From NCBI RefSeq assembly GCF_003253485.1, contig NZ_QKTX01000002.1, forward strand, positions 248,001-312,000: a stretch of 64,000 nt of DNA. Reading direction: 5' to 3'. The notes beneath the pieces were generated by a model that worked only from the letters and a program-made list of their open reading frames with translations, was not told where the DNA came from and did not search any database. Position 1 is the stretch's first letter. Each line of letters begins with the position of its first letter. Below are positions 18,781 through 27,942 of the stretch, piece after piece. The position numbers and the translations under genes were made by a program. Origin of the DNA: Algoriphagus aquaeductus. GTDB taxonomy: Bacteria; Bacteroidota; Bacteroidia; Cytophagales; Cyclobacteriaceae.

Positions 18781-19659
18781 TTACTTTTTGATCAGTTCGC
18801 AGACTTCATCGGCGCTTTCGGTCTCGATCGTGTAGTGGACAAAAGGGTACTCAGCCAGGAGCTTTCGGATCGAATTTTTCACAGTCAGAATTTCCGCCGA
18901 AGAGATTTCTGCACTTAGTTTCACATGCGTGGTAAATACATGATGCTCTCCATCCAGTGACCAAATATGCGTTTGGTGAAGGGAGTCTACACCATTGATT
19001 TCCAGGATTTTAGCTTCGATTTCGGCTTTATTCACGTCTTTTGGCTGACCTTGGAGGAAAAGAAAAAGCGTTTCCCGAAGTCGTTTGGCCACATTCCAAA
19101 GAATAAAAAGCGTAATCAACAGGGAAAGGACGGGATCGATATAGGGCGACTCCACAAATAGCATGATCACCGCTGCCACCAAAATGGCCGCCCAACCCAA
19201 CACGTCCTCCAGCAGGTGCCAGGAGATCACCCGTTCATTGAGCGTCTTGCCATGACCTACCTTCCAAGCCGCATAGCCGTTGACGGCTATCCCTAAGAGC
19301 GCCAAACCGATCATTCCCTTAGCATCGGAAGTCTCCGGCTCCATAATCCGAAAAATCGCCTCTCGAATGACCCAAATTGATCCCAATATGAGCACTACTG
19401 AATTGATCAGCGCGCCCAAGAGGGAAAAGCGCCGGTATCCAAACGAATATCTGGAGTCCGGTTTTTTCTTGGCCAGCTTTTCCAAATACCAAGAAGTCCC
19501 CAACGAAAGGCTGTCTCCCAAATCGTGAATGGCATCCGAAAGAATCGCCACACTATTCACCCAAAATCCTCCAACCAACTCCACCAGCGTAAAGGCCAGA
19601 TTAAGGAAAAAGGCCGTACGCAGGTTTTGCTCGGAGGGATGAGGATGGTGATGGCCCAT
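18781..19659 (-). CDS. Cation diffusion facilitator (CDF) metal exporter
   Basis: 292 residues with six predicted membrane helices and a C-terminal cytoplasmic domain (about 205-290), the CzcD/ZitB layout. The N terminus is histidine-rich (GHHHPHPSEQ). The transmembrane metal site is visible as SDAIHDLGD in helix 2 and HLLEDVLGW in helix 5. The family exports Zn2+ and related divalent metals by proton antiport; the HDxxD/HxxxD pairing favours Zn/Cd. Its start is 10 bp after the amidase stop, so the two are probably cotranscribed although functionally unrelated. Confidence 0.92.
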   Translation of the reverse strand: MGHHHPHPSEQNLRTAFFLNLAFTLVELVGGFWVNSVAILSDAIHDLGDSLSLGTSWYLEKLAKKKPDSRYSFGYRRFSLLGALINSVVLILGSIWVIREAIFRIMEPETSDAKGMIGLALLGIAVNGYAAWKVGHGKTLNERVISWHLLEDVLGWAAILVAAVIMLFVESPYIDPVLSLLITLFILWNVAKRLRETLFLFLQGQPKDVNKAEIEAKILEINGVDSLHQTHIWSLDGEHHVFTTHVKLSAEISSAEILTVKNSIRKLLAEYPFVHYTIETESADEVCELIKK

Positions 19660-19669
19660 TTCGTTTCGT

Positions 19670-21196
19670 TTACTTTTTCAAAACAGTTGGTTTGCGGTGA
19701 TTAGTCCCCTGTTCATAGGCATAGCTGAGTCGAATGAGCGTAGGCTCGGACCACATCTTTCCCAAAAACTGAAGCCCTGCAGGAAGGCCTTTGGCCGTAA
19801 AACCCATCGGAACGGTAAAGGCAGGCTGACCAGTATGCGGAGCAATTACCTGAGAGTTGTCACCTTTGTAATCCTCTTGGAATCGCTCGATCAGTGCCGG
19901 AGGATGATTCCAGCTCGGGTAAATCAAGGCATCGAGTTGGAGCGAATCCATCACTTTTTCGATCGCTTCACGAAAGGCAATTCGCTTCAGATCGGTAAAG
20001 GGATCTCCGCAATCTTGTTCCATATTTTCCGGAAGTTGGCTTTCGCGAAAACTTTCCAGCCCGCTTCGTGCGTAGTCCGAAGTCGTACCGATTCGGATCA
20101 CATCTTCGATGGTTTTGATCGTATCCCGTTTCACATAATCAGCCAAAAAACGCTCTAGATCCTGCTTGAAAACCGGACACCACTGATTTCTGCGAAGGGA
20201 GTCAAAGTTTTCCACCTCCACCGAATCGATTATTACTGCCCCAAGGGACTTGAGATCTGCGATGGATTGTTCAAAAAGGGCTGAAATCTCAGGATCGGGA
20301 TTAGCCTCGCTCAGCGTGCGGAAAACGCCGATTCGCGCACCCTTCAAACCGTCTTTCTGAAGGGATTGCAAATAGTCAACTGGAATTTTACCCTGAGAAT
20401 TTGCAGTAATTGGGTCCTTGGGATCGGTGCCTGCGATCACCTGAAGTACTCTAGCCGCATCCTCGACAGTCCGACACATCGGCCCAACCACGTCATTTCT
20501 TAAGTATAGTGGCACGATTCCTTCCCGACTGACCAAGCCTAAAGTCGTCCGAAATCCCACCAAGGCATTGTGTGAAGATGGTCCGCGGATGGAGTTGCCG
20601 GTGTCAGTACCCAGTCCGATGGTTCCAAAATTAGCTGCAACTGCCGCCCCTGTACCTCCGCTCGAACCGGCAGGAACGTGATCGAGATGGTAAGGATTTC
20701 GAGTAGTTCCCTCCGTTGAACTATCCGAATGCATGGGGCTAAAGGCCCATTCGGCCATATTGGATTTGGCAAGTATGATCGCGCCTGCGTCTTTCAGTTT
20801 TTGGATGATAAAAGCGTCCGCCTCGGGATAAAAGTCAGCCAAAGCCAAAGACCCCGCAGTGGTCGGCAGACCGATCGTGTTGATATTGTCTTTGACGATC
20901 AGGGGAATCCCGTGCAGCGGTCGAAGCTTCCCGGTTTTGGCGAATTCCTCGTCCAAAGCTTTAGCCTGTGAGAGGGCTTCAGGATGGATAAAAGAAATGG
21001 AATTGGTCAGAGAGTCCCAAGCCTTGATTCGGTTGAGATAGGCTTGGGTTAGTTCTTTGGCGGAAAAATCTCCGTTTTGATAGGATTGATGAATTTGGGA
21101 AATGGTCAGTTCCTCCAAATGGATGGCGGCTTTTTCTGGCTTTTGGCATGACCAAAGTAAGGCCAGCATCAAGAAAGCTAAGACTCGATTCATCAC
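19670..21196 (-). CDS. Amidase-signature lipoprotein
   Basis: 508 residues. MMNRVLAFLMLALLWSC is a lipoprotein signal (Cys17). The amidase-signature catalytic triad can be read: the Lys in LIVKDNINT, the cis-Ser in AGSSGGTGAAVA, and the nucleophile Ser in DTGNSIRGPSS, where the usual GGS is GNS. The family hydrolyses amide bonds of varied substrates; a lipoprotein member acts on the outer side of the inner membrane or in the periplasm. The C-terminal TGQPAFTVPMGF segment matches the family. Not a GatA, because no GatB/C genes are near and it is exported. Substrate unknown. Confidence 0.9.
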   Translation of the reverse strand: MMNRVLAFLMLALLWSCQKPEKAAIHLEELTISQIHQSYQNGDFSAKELTQAYLNRIKAWDSLTNSISFIHPEALSQAKALDEEFAKTGKLRPLHGIPLIVKDNINTIGLPTTAGSLALADFYPEADAFIIQKLKDAGAIILAKSNMAEWAFSPMHSDSSTEGTTRNPYHLDHVPAGSSGGTGAAVAANFGTIGLGTDTGNSIRGPSSHNALVGFRTTLGLVSREGIVPLYLRNDVVGPMCRTVEDAARVLQVIAGTDPKDPITANSQGKIPVDYLQSLQKDGLKGARIGVFRTLSEANPDPEISALFEQSIADLKSLGAVIIDSVEVENFDSLRRNQWCPVFKQDLERFLADYVKRDTIKTIEDVIRIGTTSDYARSGLESFRESQLPENMEQDCGDPFTDLKRIAFREAIEKVMDSLQLDALIYPSWNHPPALIERFQEDYKGDNSQVIAPHTGQPAFTVPMGFTAKGLPAGLQFLGKMWSEPTLIRLSYAYEQGTNHRKPTVLKK

Positions 21197-21256
21197 GGAA
21201 TATAGCTTTCTTGGTATTATTTTTTTGATAAAGGATATATCAACAATGGTGTCAGA

Positions 21257-22768
21257 TCAATCAAGGCTAAGTATTTTCCAACCCCATTCATTTTTCTTTT
21301 TGTTAAAGGTTTGTATTGCACGACCGTTCAAGTGTTGGCCACTTTCTAATTTTCTTTGAATAATTAAATTAGAGTCTATGAAGACATCCTCAACAAATCC
21401 GAAATTTTGAGGAGGAATAATCTTTAATATTCCTTCAAAATTCTTTACGGCTTCTGGTAGTGCATTAGAATTGGACTTCTTGGCAGATAATATCTTAAAA
21501 AAGCCTTCTTGTCCACCTCCGTTAAATCGAACCTCAATGAAATCGCCGATTTGAGGTTTTTCAAGGTGACCAGAATAGTTGAAAAATCCATACTTCTGTC
21601 TATCCTTGACAAAGCTCAGGAGATTTTTGTTTTCGTTTACAAATTCCACGGCAACAAGCTCTTCCGGGACATCTTGGAATAAAATCTCTTCTGCCTTTTT
21701 GAAATGGCTGGAATACAGATCTTGGTTGTCTTTTTTCGCATGAATAGACTTGTACCAATCCTGTTCTGTCCATTGGACGATTTGGTTTGGCAACTTCCAT
21801 TCATGTCTTTCTCGGGTTGCTATAATTTTTTGGATTTCTGTTTTGGCTTCATTAAACAACTTTTTTTCAACCAGAATCCCGGTAAAAATCTGTCTAAGCT
21901 TAACCAAATAGTCTTCGGGTGTTTTTAGGCTCAGCGCTTTGCAATAACATGCAAACTGTTTTTCCTTGTCTTCAGAGAAGATTTCCGCCATCAATTCCCA
22001 AACCCAAAAGTCGTTTCTCCTTTGTTTTGCGAAAGGTAAAAATGCAGAAAGTACATTCTCTTCATTTCCAGATGCTAAAAGGAGTTTTGCTTTGAAATAA
22101 GGTGGATATTGGTAATCTGGATGTTTCTTAATCAAAGCATCCAGCTGTGGCAGAAATGATTTGATCTTCTCCTTGTCAATCACTTTTTGCTGACCAGAGC
22201 TGTCTAAAACCCTACCCTCTAAAAGTTTCTTGGAATAGGCAATATGGGCCTGTTCGGCGATTGACATTAACCTTTGTCCCTGAAACTCTTCCTTCAAATA
22301 GTCTTCGGACCGTAGGTTGGAAAAATTCCACCAGTCTGCAAATGCTAAGTAGTTAGCCCAATTTTGATAGCCTTTATGAAAGGCCTTGAAAATAAATGAA
22401 TATGCCTCAGATGGTTTAGAAAAATGAAAGTCTCTGATAATTTCAAACAATGCATTGACCTTTATATAATCAGTATTCTCATTTTTTTGCAAGGCAAAAA
22501 CAACACTGCCTATCTGCCAAGCGCAGGCATCAAACAATATTTTTTCATCCTGCGGCAAATTTAAATCCCTGATTTTGAGTAAATTTTCTTTGAAAGAGTC
22601 ATAAGATTCAGGTTGAGCGAATTTTTTCAAATAGTCATAATAAACCCAAGCGATAGCCCGCTTTGCCCAAATGTTGTCTGGTTCAGATTCCAAGCCCTGA
22701 GTTGCCAAATGCAAAGCTTCTTCAAGCTTTCCTGCATGTCTTAGTTCTTTGATTTCTTTTGATGCCAT
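21257..22768 (-). CDS. TPR protein with OB-like C-terminal modules (helicase partner)
   Basis: 503 residues. Residues 1-60 (ELRHAGKLEEALHLATQGL, DNIWAKRAIAWVYYDYLK) are TPR-like and alpha-helical repeats continue to about 330. The C-terminal 150 residues are beta-rich, with two stretches resembling cold-shock/S1 OB folds: YGFFNYSGHLEKPQIGDFIE and GILKIIPPQNFGFVEDVFID. This suggests a nucleic-acid-binding adaptor. It is encoded 8 bp behind the RecD-like helicase and so is probably its partner. I do not recognise a named family. Last gene of the island's minus-strand run; the amidase start is 60 bp further on. Confidence 0.65.
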   Translation of the reverse strand: MASKEIKELRHAGKLEEALHLATQGLESEPDNIWAKRAIAWVYYDYLKKFAQPESYDSFKENLLKIRDLNLPQDEKILFDACAWQIGSVVFALQKNENTDYIKVNALFEIIRDFHFSKPSEAYSFIFKAFHKGYQNWANYLAFADWWNFSNLRSEDYLKEEFQGQRLMSIAEQAHIAYSKKLLEGRVLDSSGQQKVIDKEKIKSFLPQLDALIKKHPDYQYPPYFKAKLLLASGNEENVLSAFLPFAKQRRNDFWVWELMAEIFSEDKEKQFACYCKALSLKTPEDYLVKLRQIFTGILVEKKLFNEAKTEIQKIIATRERHEWKLPNQIVQWTEQDWYKSIHAKKDNQDLYSSHFKKAEEILFQDVPEELVAVEFVNENKNLLSFVKDRQKYGFFNYSGHLEKPQIGDFIEVRFNGGGQEGFFKILSAKKSNSNALPEAVKNFEGILKIIPPQNFGFVEDVFIDSNLIIQRKLESGQHLNGRAIQTFNKKKNEWGWKILSLD

Positions 22769-22776
22769 ACCTTAAT

Positions 22777-24831
22777 TTAGCTTATTCCTCTGAGCTTATT
22801 TACTACTGAAAGCAGCTTTAAATCAGCTGACCCATCCGTAGACCGAGGCCTTGCAAATGAATACTGATGTTTGCCGTTGAATACAAATTCCACCATAGCG
22901 CAATTGGCTTCTGTTTGCAGAAAATACTGATCATTCCATTGGTTTTGGATGATATTTGTGACTGGAATATTTTCCTCTGCCAATAGTTCCAAAAAATAAG
23001 CATGTAGGGCTTTTTGAAATTCAAATTTTGGCTCAAATGGAATTTCAGTGGGCAATAAGGACTCTATCAATACCGACTTAATCAAACTTTTAAATTCTTC
23101 ATTGGTGAATTCATGCCATGTTGACTTTGTAAATCCGCTGTCCGAAAACCACAACTGTACTTTGCCTTTATTTTCTGAATGTTGAAAAGTGATTTCCAGT
23201 TGGTAATTGGGCTCTTTAAATTCTATACTTATCCCTTCCTTGGAGCAGATTTCTTGTAGCCTGTTTTTCCTGTGCTGAACAAAATACTTGGGATCATTTT
23301 CCTTCTTTGGGAAGTACACCGATCCTGCCATAACATTTGCAATTTTTTCAATATCTCTAACCACATAGTGGCTAAGCGCATTGTAATGCGGAGCATCTAT
23401 ACAAAATAACCGTTGATTACTTCTTGTCACTGCGGTGTAAGCCCATCGGAAAAAGCTTTTGGAAAACTTACCCATAAACACTTTGAAATCTACAAAGACA
23501 TTTTCCCACTCCCCGCCCTGGGATTTGTGACAGGTAATGGCATACCCGTATTTAGCTTGTAGCACGTTGAAATACCGATCATTCTTGAGTGCTTTTCTGA
23601 ATTCATTTGAACCGGGATTAATTTTCAGTTTACGCATCCGCTCTTTGAATTCAATGTATAAAGCTCGCTGATCATACGGATGCAGTCTGCTTTCTTCCGC
23701 ATTCAGGAAGTTGTCGAGAATAGTTGTATTCAGCTGATGCTTAGTGCCATTTACCTCACCTACTTCAATCAAAACATCCCGAAAAACAAGTTTTCTCTCT
23801 ATGGTTCGTCCACCTTCTACGATGAATCGGGGTTTGGCCTCATAAGAAATACCGCCCACTTCCAAGACAGTTACAAACATGCCGTTAAACAGCTCGACAG
23901 GTCCATTGTAGTTGTTTTTGGTAATAATCAACCAATCCTTTCTCTGAATCTGTGGTGAGGTGGTGTTGTATCGAAGTGACCGTATTTGTTGATTGTATTC
24001 TAAAGCCAGTCGGTTGGAATGCGTAATTACCACCGTTTGCTCAACTCCTCCTTTTTTAGCTACTGATGCATAATGTTCCAAGAAGGCTTCTGGCAATAAT
24101 TTGTGGGTATCTGCCTGAGTATAATTTATTTCAAACGAGTTGAAAATATTTTTTGCAATTGCATTTCGAATCCGTGTTGCTGACTCTAGCACTCCACTAT
24201 CTTTAGCCTGACGCACTACCTCGCTAAGAGTGGTTTCTTTTACGTTACAATGGTAGTTATCGGAAATGTAGTGACTGTCCAGAGCTGGCGAAAAGTTCAT
24301 ATTCACCGGTGGTAGCTGAGCTTCATCACCCACAAAAATTACTTTCCGCTGTGTATCTCCGATCAACGAATAATTTATCAAGTCTTTAAGCAAGCAACCA
24401 GAACCGAAGGTGAAAAACTCGTCATCACTGAAAACATCAGAAATCATCGATGCTTCGTCAACCAAATAGACACAGCGCGTACTTTCCTCATTCAATTTTA
24501 GTCCATAATAGAATCTAAATGAGGTACCTTCTTCTTTTTCGAGGATTTGATCCATGTTGTAGATTCCTCGGTGTATCGTCGATGCCTGTATTCCGGTTTT
24601 TTGGGAGAGAATCATCGCTGCCCTGCCTGTGGGTGCCATGAGCTTGAAGTCGGAATGCATGCTGGCCAGGTAGCGGCAAATTCCTTTTACCAAAGTGGTT
24701 TTTCCTGTTCCGGCATAGCCTTTCAAAAGAAATACCTTTTCATCGCCTTTGAGAAATGATTCAATGCTTTCTAGGGTAGTCCGCTGATCCGAAGTAAGCT
24801 GTAATTGCTGGTAAAAATTGAAAATGCTCAT
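22777..24831 (-). CDS. RecD-like superfamily 1 DNA helicase
   Basis: 684 residues from the ATG at 24831, preferred over 24852 because it has AGAAGGAAC just upstream and leaves the promoter box outside the gene. Superfamily 1 motifs: Walker A GYAGTGKTT (about 38-46), Walker B YLVDEASM (about 125), motif III FVGDEAQLPPV, and the UvrD_C_2 segment YAITCHKSQGGEWENVFVDF with AYTAVTRSNQRL. The last 160 residues are an unassigned extension. Unwinds DNA 5' to 3' by family analogy. The next gene is the TPR/OB protein (8-bp gap). Upstream lies one of three TGTGCA-N7-TGCACN sites, linking it to the retron and the WYL regulator. Confidence 0.88.
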   Translation of the reverse strand: MSIFNFYQQLQLTSDQRTTLESIESFLKGDEKVFLLKGYAGTGKTTLVKGICRYLASMHSDFKLMAPTGRAAMILSQKTGIQASTIHRGIYNMDQILEKEEGTSFRFYYGLKLNEESTRCVYLVDEASMISDVFSDDEFFTFGSGCLLKDLINYSLIGDTQRKVIFVGDEAQLPPVNMNFSPALDSHYISDNYHCNVKETTLSEVVRQAKDSGVLESATRIRNAIAKNIFNSFEINYTQADTHKLLPEAFLEHYASVAKKGGVEQTVVITHSNRLALEYNQQIRSLRYNTTSPQIQRKDWLIITKNNYNGPVELFNGMFVTVLEVGGISYEAKPRFIVEGGRTIERKLVFRDVLIEVGEVNGTKHQLNTTILDNFLNAEESRLHPYDQRALYIEFKERMRKLKINPGSNEFRKALKNDRYFNVLQAKYGYAITCHKSQGGEWENVFVDFKVFMGKFSKSFFRWAYTAVTRSNQRLFCIDAPHYNALSHYVVRDIEKIANVMAGSVYFPKKENDPKYFVQHRKNRLQEICSKEGISIEFKEPNYQLEITFQHSENKGKVQLWFSDSGFTKSTWHEFTNEEFKSLIKSVLIESLLPTEIPFEPKFEFQKALHAYFLELLAEENIPVTNIIQNQWNDQYFLQTEANCAMVEFVFNGKHQYSFARPRSTDGSADLKLLSVVNKLRGIS

Positions 24832-24866
24832 GTTCCTTCTTTCTTTATGCAAAGGAGTTCTTCAAT

Positions 24867-24885
24867 TGTGCACTGAGTCTGCACT
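24867..24885 (-). promoter_or_regulatory. Putative WYL operator, helicase operon
   Basis: TGTGCACTGAGTCTGCACT: the TGTGCA-N7-TGCAC palindrome shared with 28221-28239 and 28465-28483. On the minus strand it is followed by exactly 12 nt and then CTTTGCAT (24847-24854), which would be the -7 region of the helicase promoter; the start codon is 15 nt beyond the implied start site. It overlaps the DUF1016 stop codon. Confidence 0.65.
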
Positions 24886-25882
24886 AGTCTTTTTCTTTAT
24901 TTATTTCTCTTTCGAGTTCCTCAAGCAGTTGTTTTTCAGATGGCAAATAGAGCTCATACTTGGAGGCTATAATCTGCTTATTGTCTTCAGGAAGAGAAAA
25001 TTTCACTACCGTGTTATTTTTGTCTGCACACAATAAGATGCCGATGGTAGGTTTTTCAAAATCCGCCTTTTCTACCCGGTCATAGTAATTGACATACATC
25101 TGAAGCTGTCCCATATCCTGATGGGTGAGTTTATGTGTCTTGATTTCAATCAATACAAAGCACTGAAGAAGACGATTGTAAAATACCAAGTCAATGAAAA
25201 AATCGTCTCCATCGAGGTGAATCCGCTTCTGACGAGCCACGAAAGCAAAACCATTACCCAATTCCAACAAAAATTCCTGTAGGTGCGAAATGATGGCGCT
25301 TTCCAAATCTTGCTCGTAATAATTGGATTCTTGCTTCAGTCCGAGAAACTCCAATACCATGGGGTCTTTGATGATGTGCTCTGCTTTTTCGGGTAGTCGT
25401 TCTTTTTTGGCTACAGCCAAGACCGCTTTTTTATCGTTGCTTAGCAGGAGACGTTCGTAGAGTTGGCTGTTAATCTGCCGTTCCAATTCTCGGGCATTCC
25501 ACAGATTATGAATGGACTCAGCTTCGTAAAAAGCCCGTTTGTCTTCATTGTCAATGGATAGCATAAGCTTGTAATGCGTCCAGCTGAATTCCGTCCGCAG
25601 TGCGGACGCAATTGGAAAGGTGCGGTAAAACTGCCTAAACCGCTCAAGCTGCCGTGCGGAGAATCCGGTACCAAACTCCGGTTCCAGTGCCTCGGCCAAT
25701 GTTTTTATTAAAAAAGAACCATACTCGGCTCGCTGTTCCCCGTTTTGTTCCTCTTCAAAGATCCGCTGCCCGATCTTCCAATACATGACCACCCGCTCAA
25801 AATTTACCGAGCGAACTGCATTTTGGCGAGCTTGGGAAATAATGGAATGGATGTCGGAGAAGAAGTTTTGGGAGGGGGTCAT
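24884..25882 (-). CDS. DUF1016 (YhcG) family PD-(D/E)xK nuclease
   Basis: 332 residues with the two-part YhcG layout: an N-terminal DUF1016_N helical domain (about 5-150, including GFSARQLERFRQFYRTFP and FSWTHYKLMLSI) and a C-terminal PD-(D/E)xK nuclease. Active-site residues D231 (FFIDLVFYN) and E246/K248 (LIEIKTHK) are intact. Family members accompany restriction and other defence modules. It starts 30 bp after the HEPN-like gene, with no separate operator or clear promoter, so it may be transcribed with the retron. An accessory nuclease role in the island is inference. Confidence 0.88.
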   Translation of the reverse strand: MTPSQNFFSDIHSIISQARQNAVRSVNFERVVMYWKIGQRIFEEEQNGEQRAEYGSFLIKTLAEALEPEFGTGFSARQLERFRQFYRTFPIASALRTEFSWTHYKLMLSIDNEDKRAFYEAESIHNLWNARELERQINSQLYERLLLSNDKKAVLAVAKKERLPEKAEHIIKDPMVLEFLGLKQESNYYEQDLESAIISHLQEFLLELGNGFAFVARQKRIHLDGDDFFIDLVFYNRLLQCFVLIEIKTHKLTHQDMGQLQMYVNYYDRVEKADFEKPTIGILLCADKNNTVVKFSLPEDNKQIIASKYELYLPSEKQLLEELEREINKEKD

Positions 25883-25911
25883 GGGGGTTGTTTGTTCATG
25901 CGAGGGTTAAT

Positions 25912-26640
25912 TTATCTATGCGGTGTATTTGTATAGTTTAATGCTTCAGCGATTTTATTCTTCAAATGAACAAGAGCCTCATAGACTTGATTATAATTTT
26001 CTGTTTTTATAAATCGTAAAAGCTTTTCATCGACTTTGGTATTGCTGTCACGGTGAATTTCTAAGTTCCTAACCTTTGCGATATTTCCTAGAGTAAAGTT
26101 ATATTCAGTTAATAGATTAATTTTATTGGATAAAGCCCAAAGCTTCATATAATGTGGAATACTTGATATGCTATTCGATTTAATTAATTGTTCAAATGTA
26201 ATTTCAGAGTAATTAGTTATATCTGTTTTTACTTTTTCAACATCTCCATTTGAAGATTTGAAAAAATAAAAATTAATTAACTCTTCTGACTGAAAATGTG
26301 CATATTTACAAAACTTTTCAAAGGAGATAGAACCTGAGAAATCACTCAATCTACACTTTCCCATTTCTATAGCATCTCTTTCTAACTGAAATTTTACTCT
26401 CTCATCATAAATATTACTATAGTCAATTATTGGGATAAGTCCTTCATCAAGATATTTTTCAATTGACCCCAATTCCTTGATTGTAACCGCTGAAAGCTTT
26501 ATTCCTGTATCTTTTTCTGATTTGAACTTTTTAGAGAATAGTATAGCAAGCTCATCATGAAACCACTCATTACCTTCCTCCTCAAGGATTTTGGAAATAA
26601 ACTCTAGAAGAAGTTTTAAGTGTTCTTTATTTGCTGCCAT
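25912..26640 (-). CDS. Retron-linked protein with HEPN-type Rx4H motif
   Basis: 242 residues, AT-rich relative to its neighbours. I recognise no named family. The C-terminal third is helical and holds RNLEIH (R191-N192-...-H196), which fits the Rx4-6H active-site motif of HEPN ribonucleases, with the usual polar residue after Arg. It begins one base after the reverse transcriptase stop codon, so the two are translationally close. In retrons the gene next to the RT is normally the toxic effector, and an RNA-cutting HEPN effector would fit. The motif alone is short, so HEPN membership needs a profile or structure comparison. Confidence 0.6.
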   Translation of the reverse strand: MAANKEHLKLLLEFISKILEEEGNEWFHDELAILFSKKFKSEKDTGIKLSAVTIKELGSIEKYLDEGLIPIIDYSNIYDERVKFQLERDAIEMGKCRLSDFSGSISFEKFCKYAHFQSEELINFYFFKSSNGDVEKVKTDITNYSEITFEQLIKSNSISSIPHYMKLWALSNKINLLTEYNFTLGNIAKVRNLEIHRDSNTKVDEKLLRFIKTENYNQVYEALVHLKNKIAEALNYTNTPHR

Positions 26641-26641
26641 A

Positions 26642-27925
26642 TCATTTACATTTCTTAAATAATTCCATCGCTTCCATTAATCCTTTTCTAGTGAATACTT
26701 CCAAAACAGAATTTAAATCTACTGATTTTGGTATCGGGTTTTGGACAATAGTGGTATTCAGATTATTCAATCTGTCCTTCAATGATAGATAAGTATTGTC
26801 CTCAACCCCTTTCACCATCTTCAAAAACTCTAATTTGCCACCTAGCACGTCTTTCATCTTTGGAAAATTGACTTTTAGCTTTCCTTCCTTCAACAACTTT
26901 ACATTGCCTCTATCATGAAGGTAATCCCTCTTAAAAATCTGTTCTGCCTTTTCATACCCATACTTTTCCCAAAAATTCAAGTACATCCGGATTTGCTTCA
27001 CATACCTCCTACGCACATTTACCTTGTCATTGACGATCAAGCCGGTGGCCTCCTGACGATACCCCGCTTTTTGCAACCGGGTTTTCTTTGGATTGATCGT
27101 TAGTTTCTCTTCCTTAATCAGGCGCTTCAATTCGGATAGAAAGTCATCGTATGCCCCCTTTTGATTCAACACAGGGTTTTCTACTTCTTCATAAATGTTG
27201 TGAGGCGACGAAAATGTAATGTCGTCCGCATAGCGGGTATAGGTGGCGCCAAATCGATTGGCAAGACCGGTAAGCCTGCGATCAAGTTTCTTGCAAAGGA
27301 TATTGGTCATAGTTGGAGAAGTAGGACTGCCTTGTGGAAGTACTGTCTTGAGTTCACCATCTATTTCAAAAGAATGGGTACAGAGGCTTGCCATTAAAAA
27401 GGCGAGTTCATCCATTTTTTGAAAGGACGCGCCATTTTCTTTCCGGAATTTACTGATGGTTTTTATTCCCCAGACTTCATTGAGTAAGCCAAATTTTACC
27501 CGATACAAATCAAACGAATGAAAAAAATCCTTCAAATCGATATTCAGTACATAGTGGTGTCCCACATGCTTTTTGGCATTGTCTACGATTGACTTTTCCA
27601 AAACAAAGCCTGTTGCCGCCTCATGGGGTTCATGAATACATTGCAAAACCAAGTTTAAGGACTGAAGGAGGGATTTCAATCCTTTTACGGGGGCATGGAT
27701 CGTCCTGTCTGCACCTGACTTTTTCTTGATGATAAAGGTTTGATACCTTTTTTTGCACAGCGCAGGATTGGCATAATAGGTCAATGCCTTTAATCGAACT
27801 GGTTTTCTTGCTTCACCATAAAGCACGATATCAGCGAAGCTTAAAAGTTTTGCCAAGTCTTCTTTGGTTTGAAGCCCAGCAAATTGTTTACGGATTTGAT
27901 CGATGTGTACTTGTTCGATTTTCAT
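26642..27925 (-). CDS. Retron reverse transcriptase
   Basis: 427 residues from the ATG at 27925; the longer frame to 28039 is rejected because it would run into the ncRNA. The RT core has fingers with RTIHAPVKGLKSLLQ, region X with the retron hallmark NAKKH (116-120), motif 3 NIDLKDFFHS, QGSPTSP (198-204), catalytic YADD (232-235), and region Y EATGLIVN (292-299), equivalent to the retron VTG motif. There is no maturase or endonuclease domain, so it is not a group II intron protein. It would prime from the 2'-OH of a guanosine in the upstream RNA and make msDNA. The ncRNA ends 17 nt before its start; the HEPN-like gene follows after 1 nt. Confidence 0.93.
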   Translation of the reverse strand: MKIEQVHIDQIRKQFAGLQTKEDLAKLLSFADIVLYGEARKPVRLKALTYYANPALCKKRYQTFIIKKKSGADRTIHAPVKGLKSLLQSLNLVLQCIHEPHEAATGFVLEKSIVDNAKKHVGHHYVLNIDLKDFFHSFDLYRVKFGLLNEVWGIKTISKFRKENGASFQKMDELAFLMASLCTHSFEIDGELKTVLPQGSPTSPTMTNILCKKLDRRLTGLANRFGATYTRYADDITFSSPHNIYEEVENPVLNQKGAYDDFLSELKRLIKEEKLTINPKKTRLQKAGYRQEATGLIVNDKVNVRRRYVKQIRMYLNFWEKYGYEKAEQIFKRDYLHDRGNVKLLKEGKLKVNFPKMKDVLGGKLEFLKMVKGVEDNTYLSLKDRLNNLNTTIVQNPIPKSVDLNSVLEVFTRKGLMEAMELFKKCK

Positions 27926-27942
27926 TTTAAAAATGTTAAGGA

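Noticed and set aside
26642-27925. Group II intron or diversity-generating retroelement RT
   Set aside because: No maturase or endonuclease domain, no template/variable repeat pair seen; NAxxH and the a1/a2 repeats indicate a retron.
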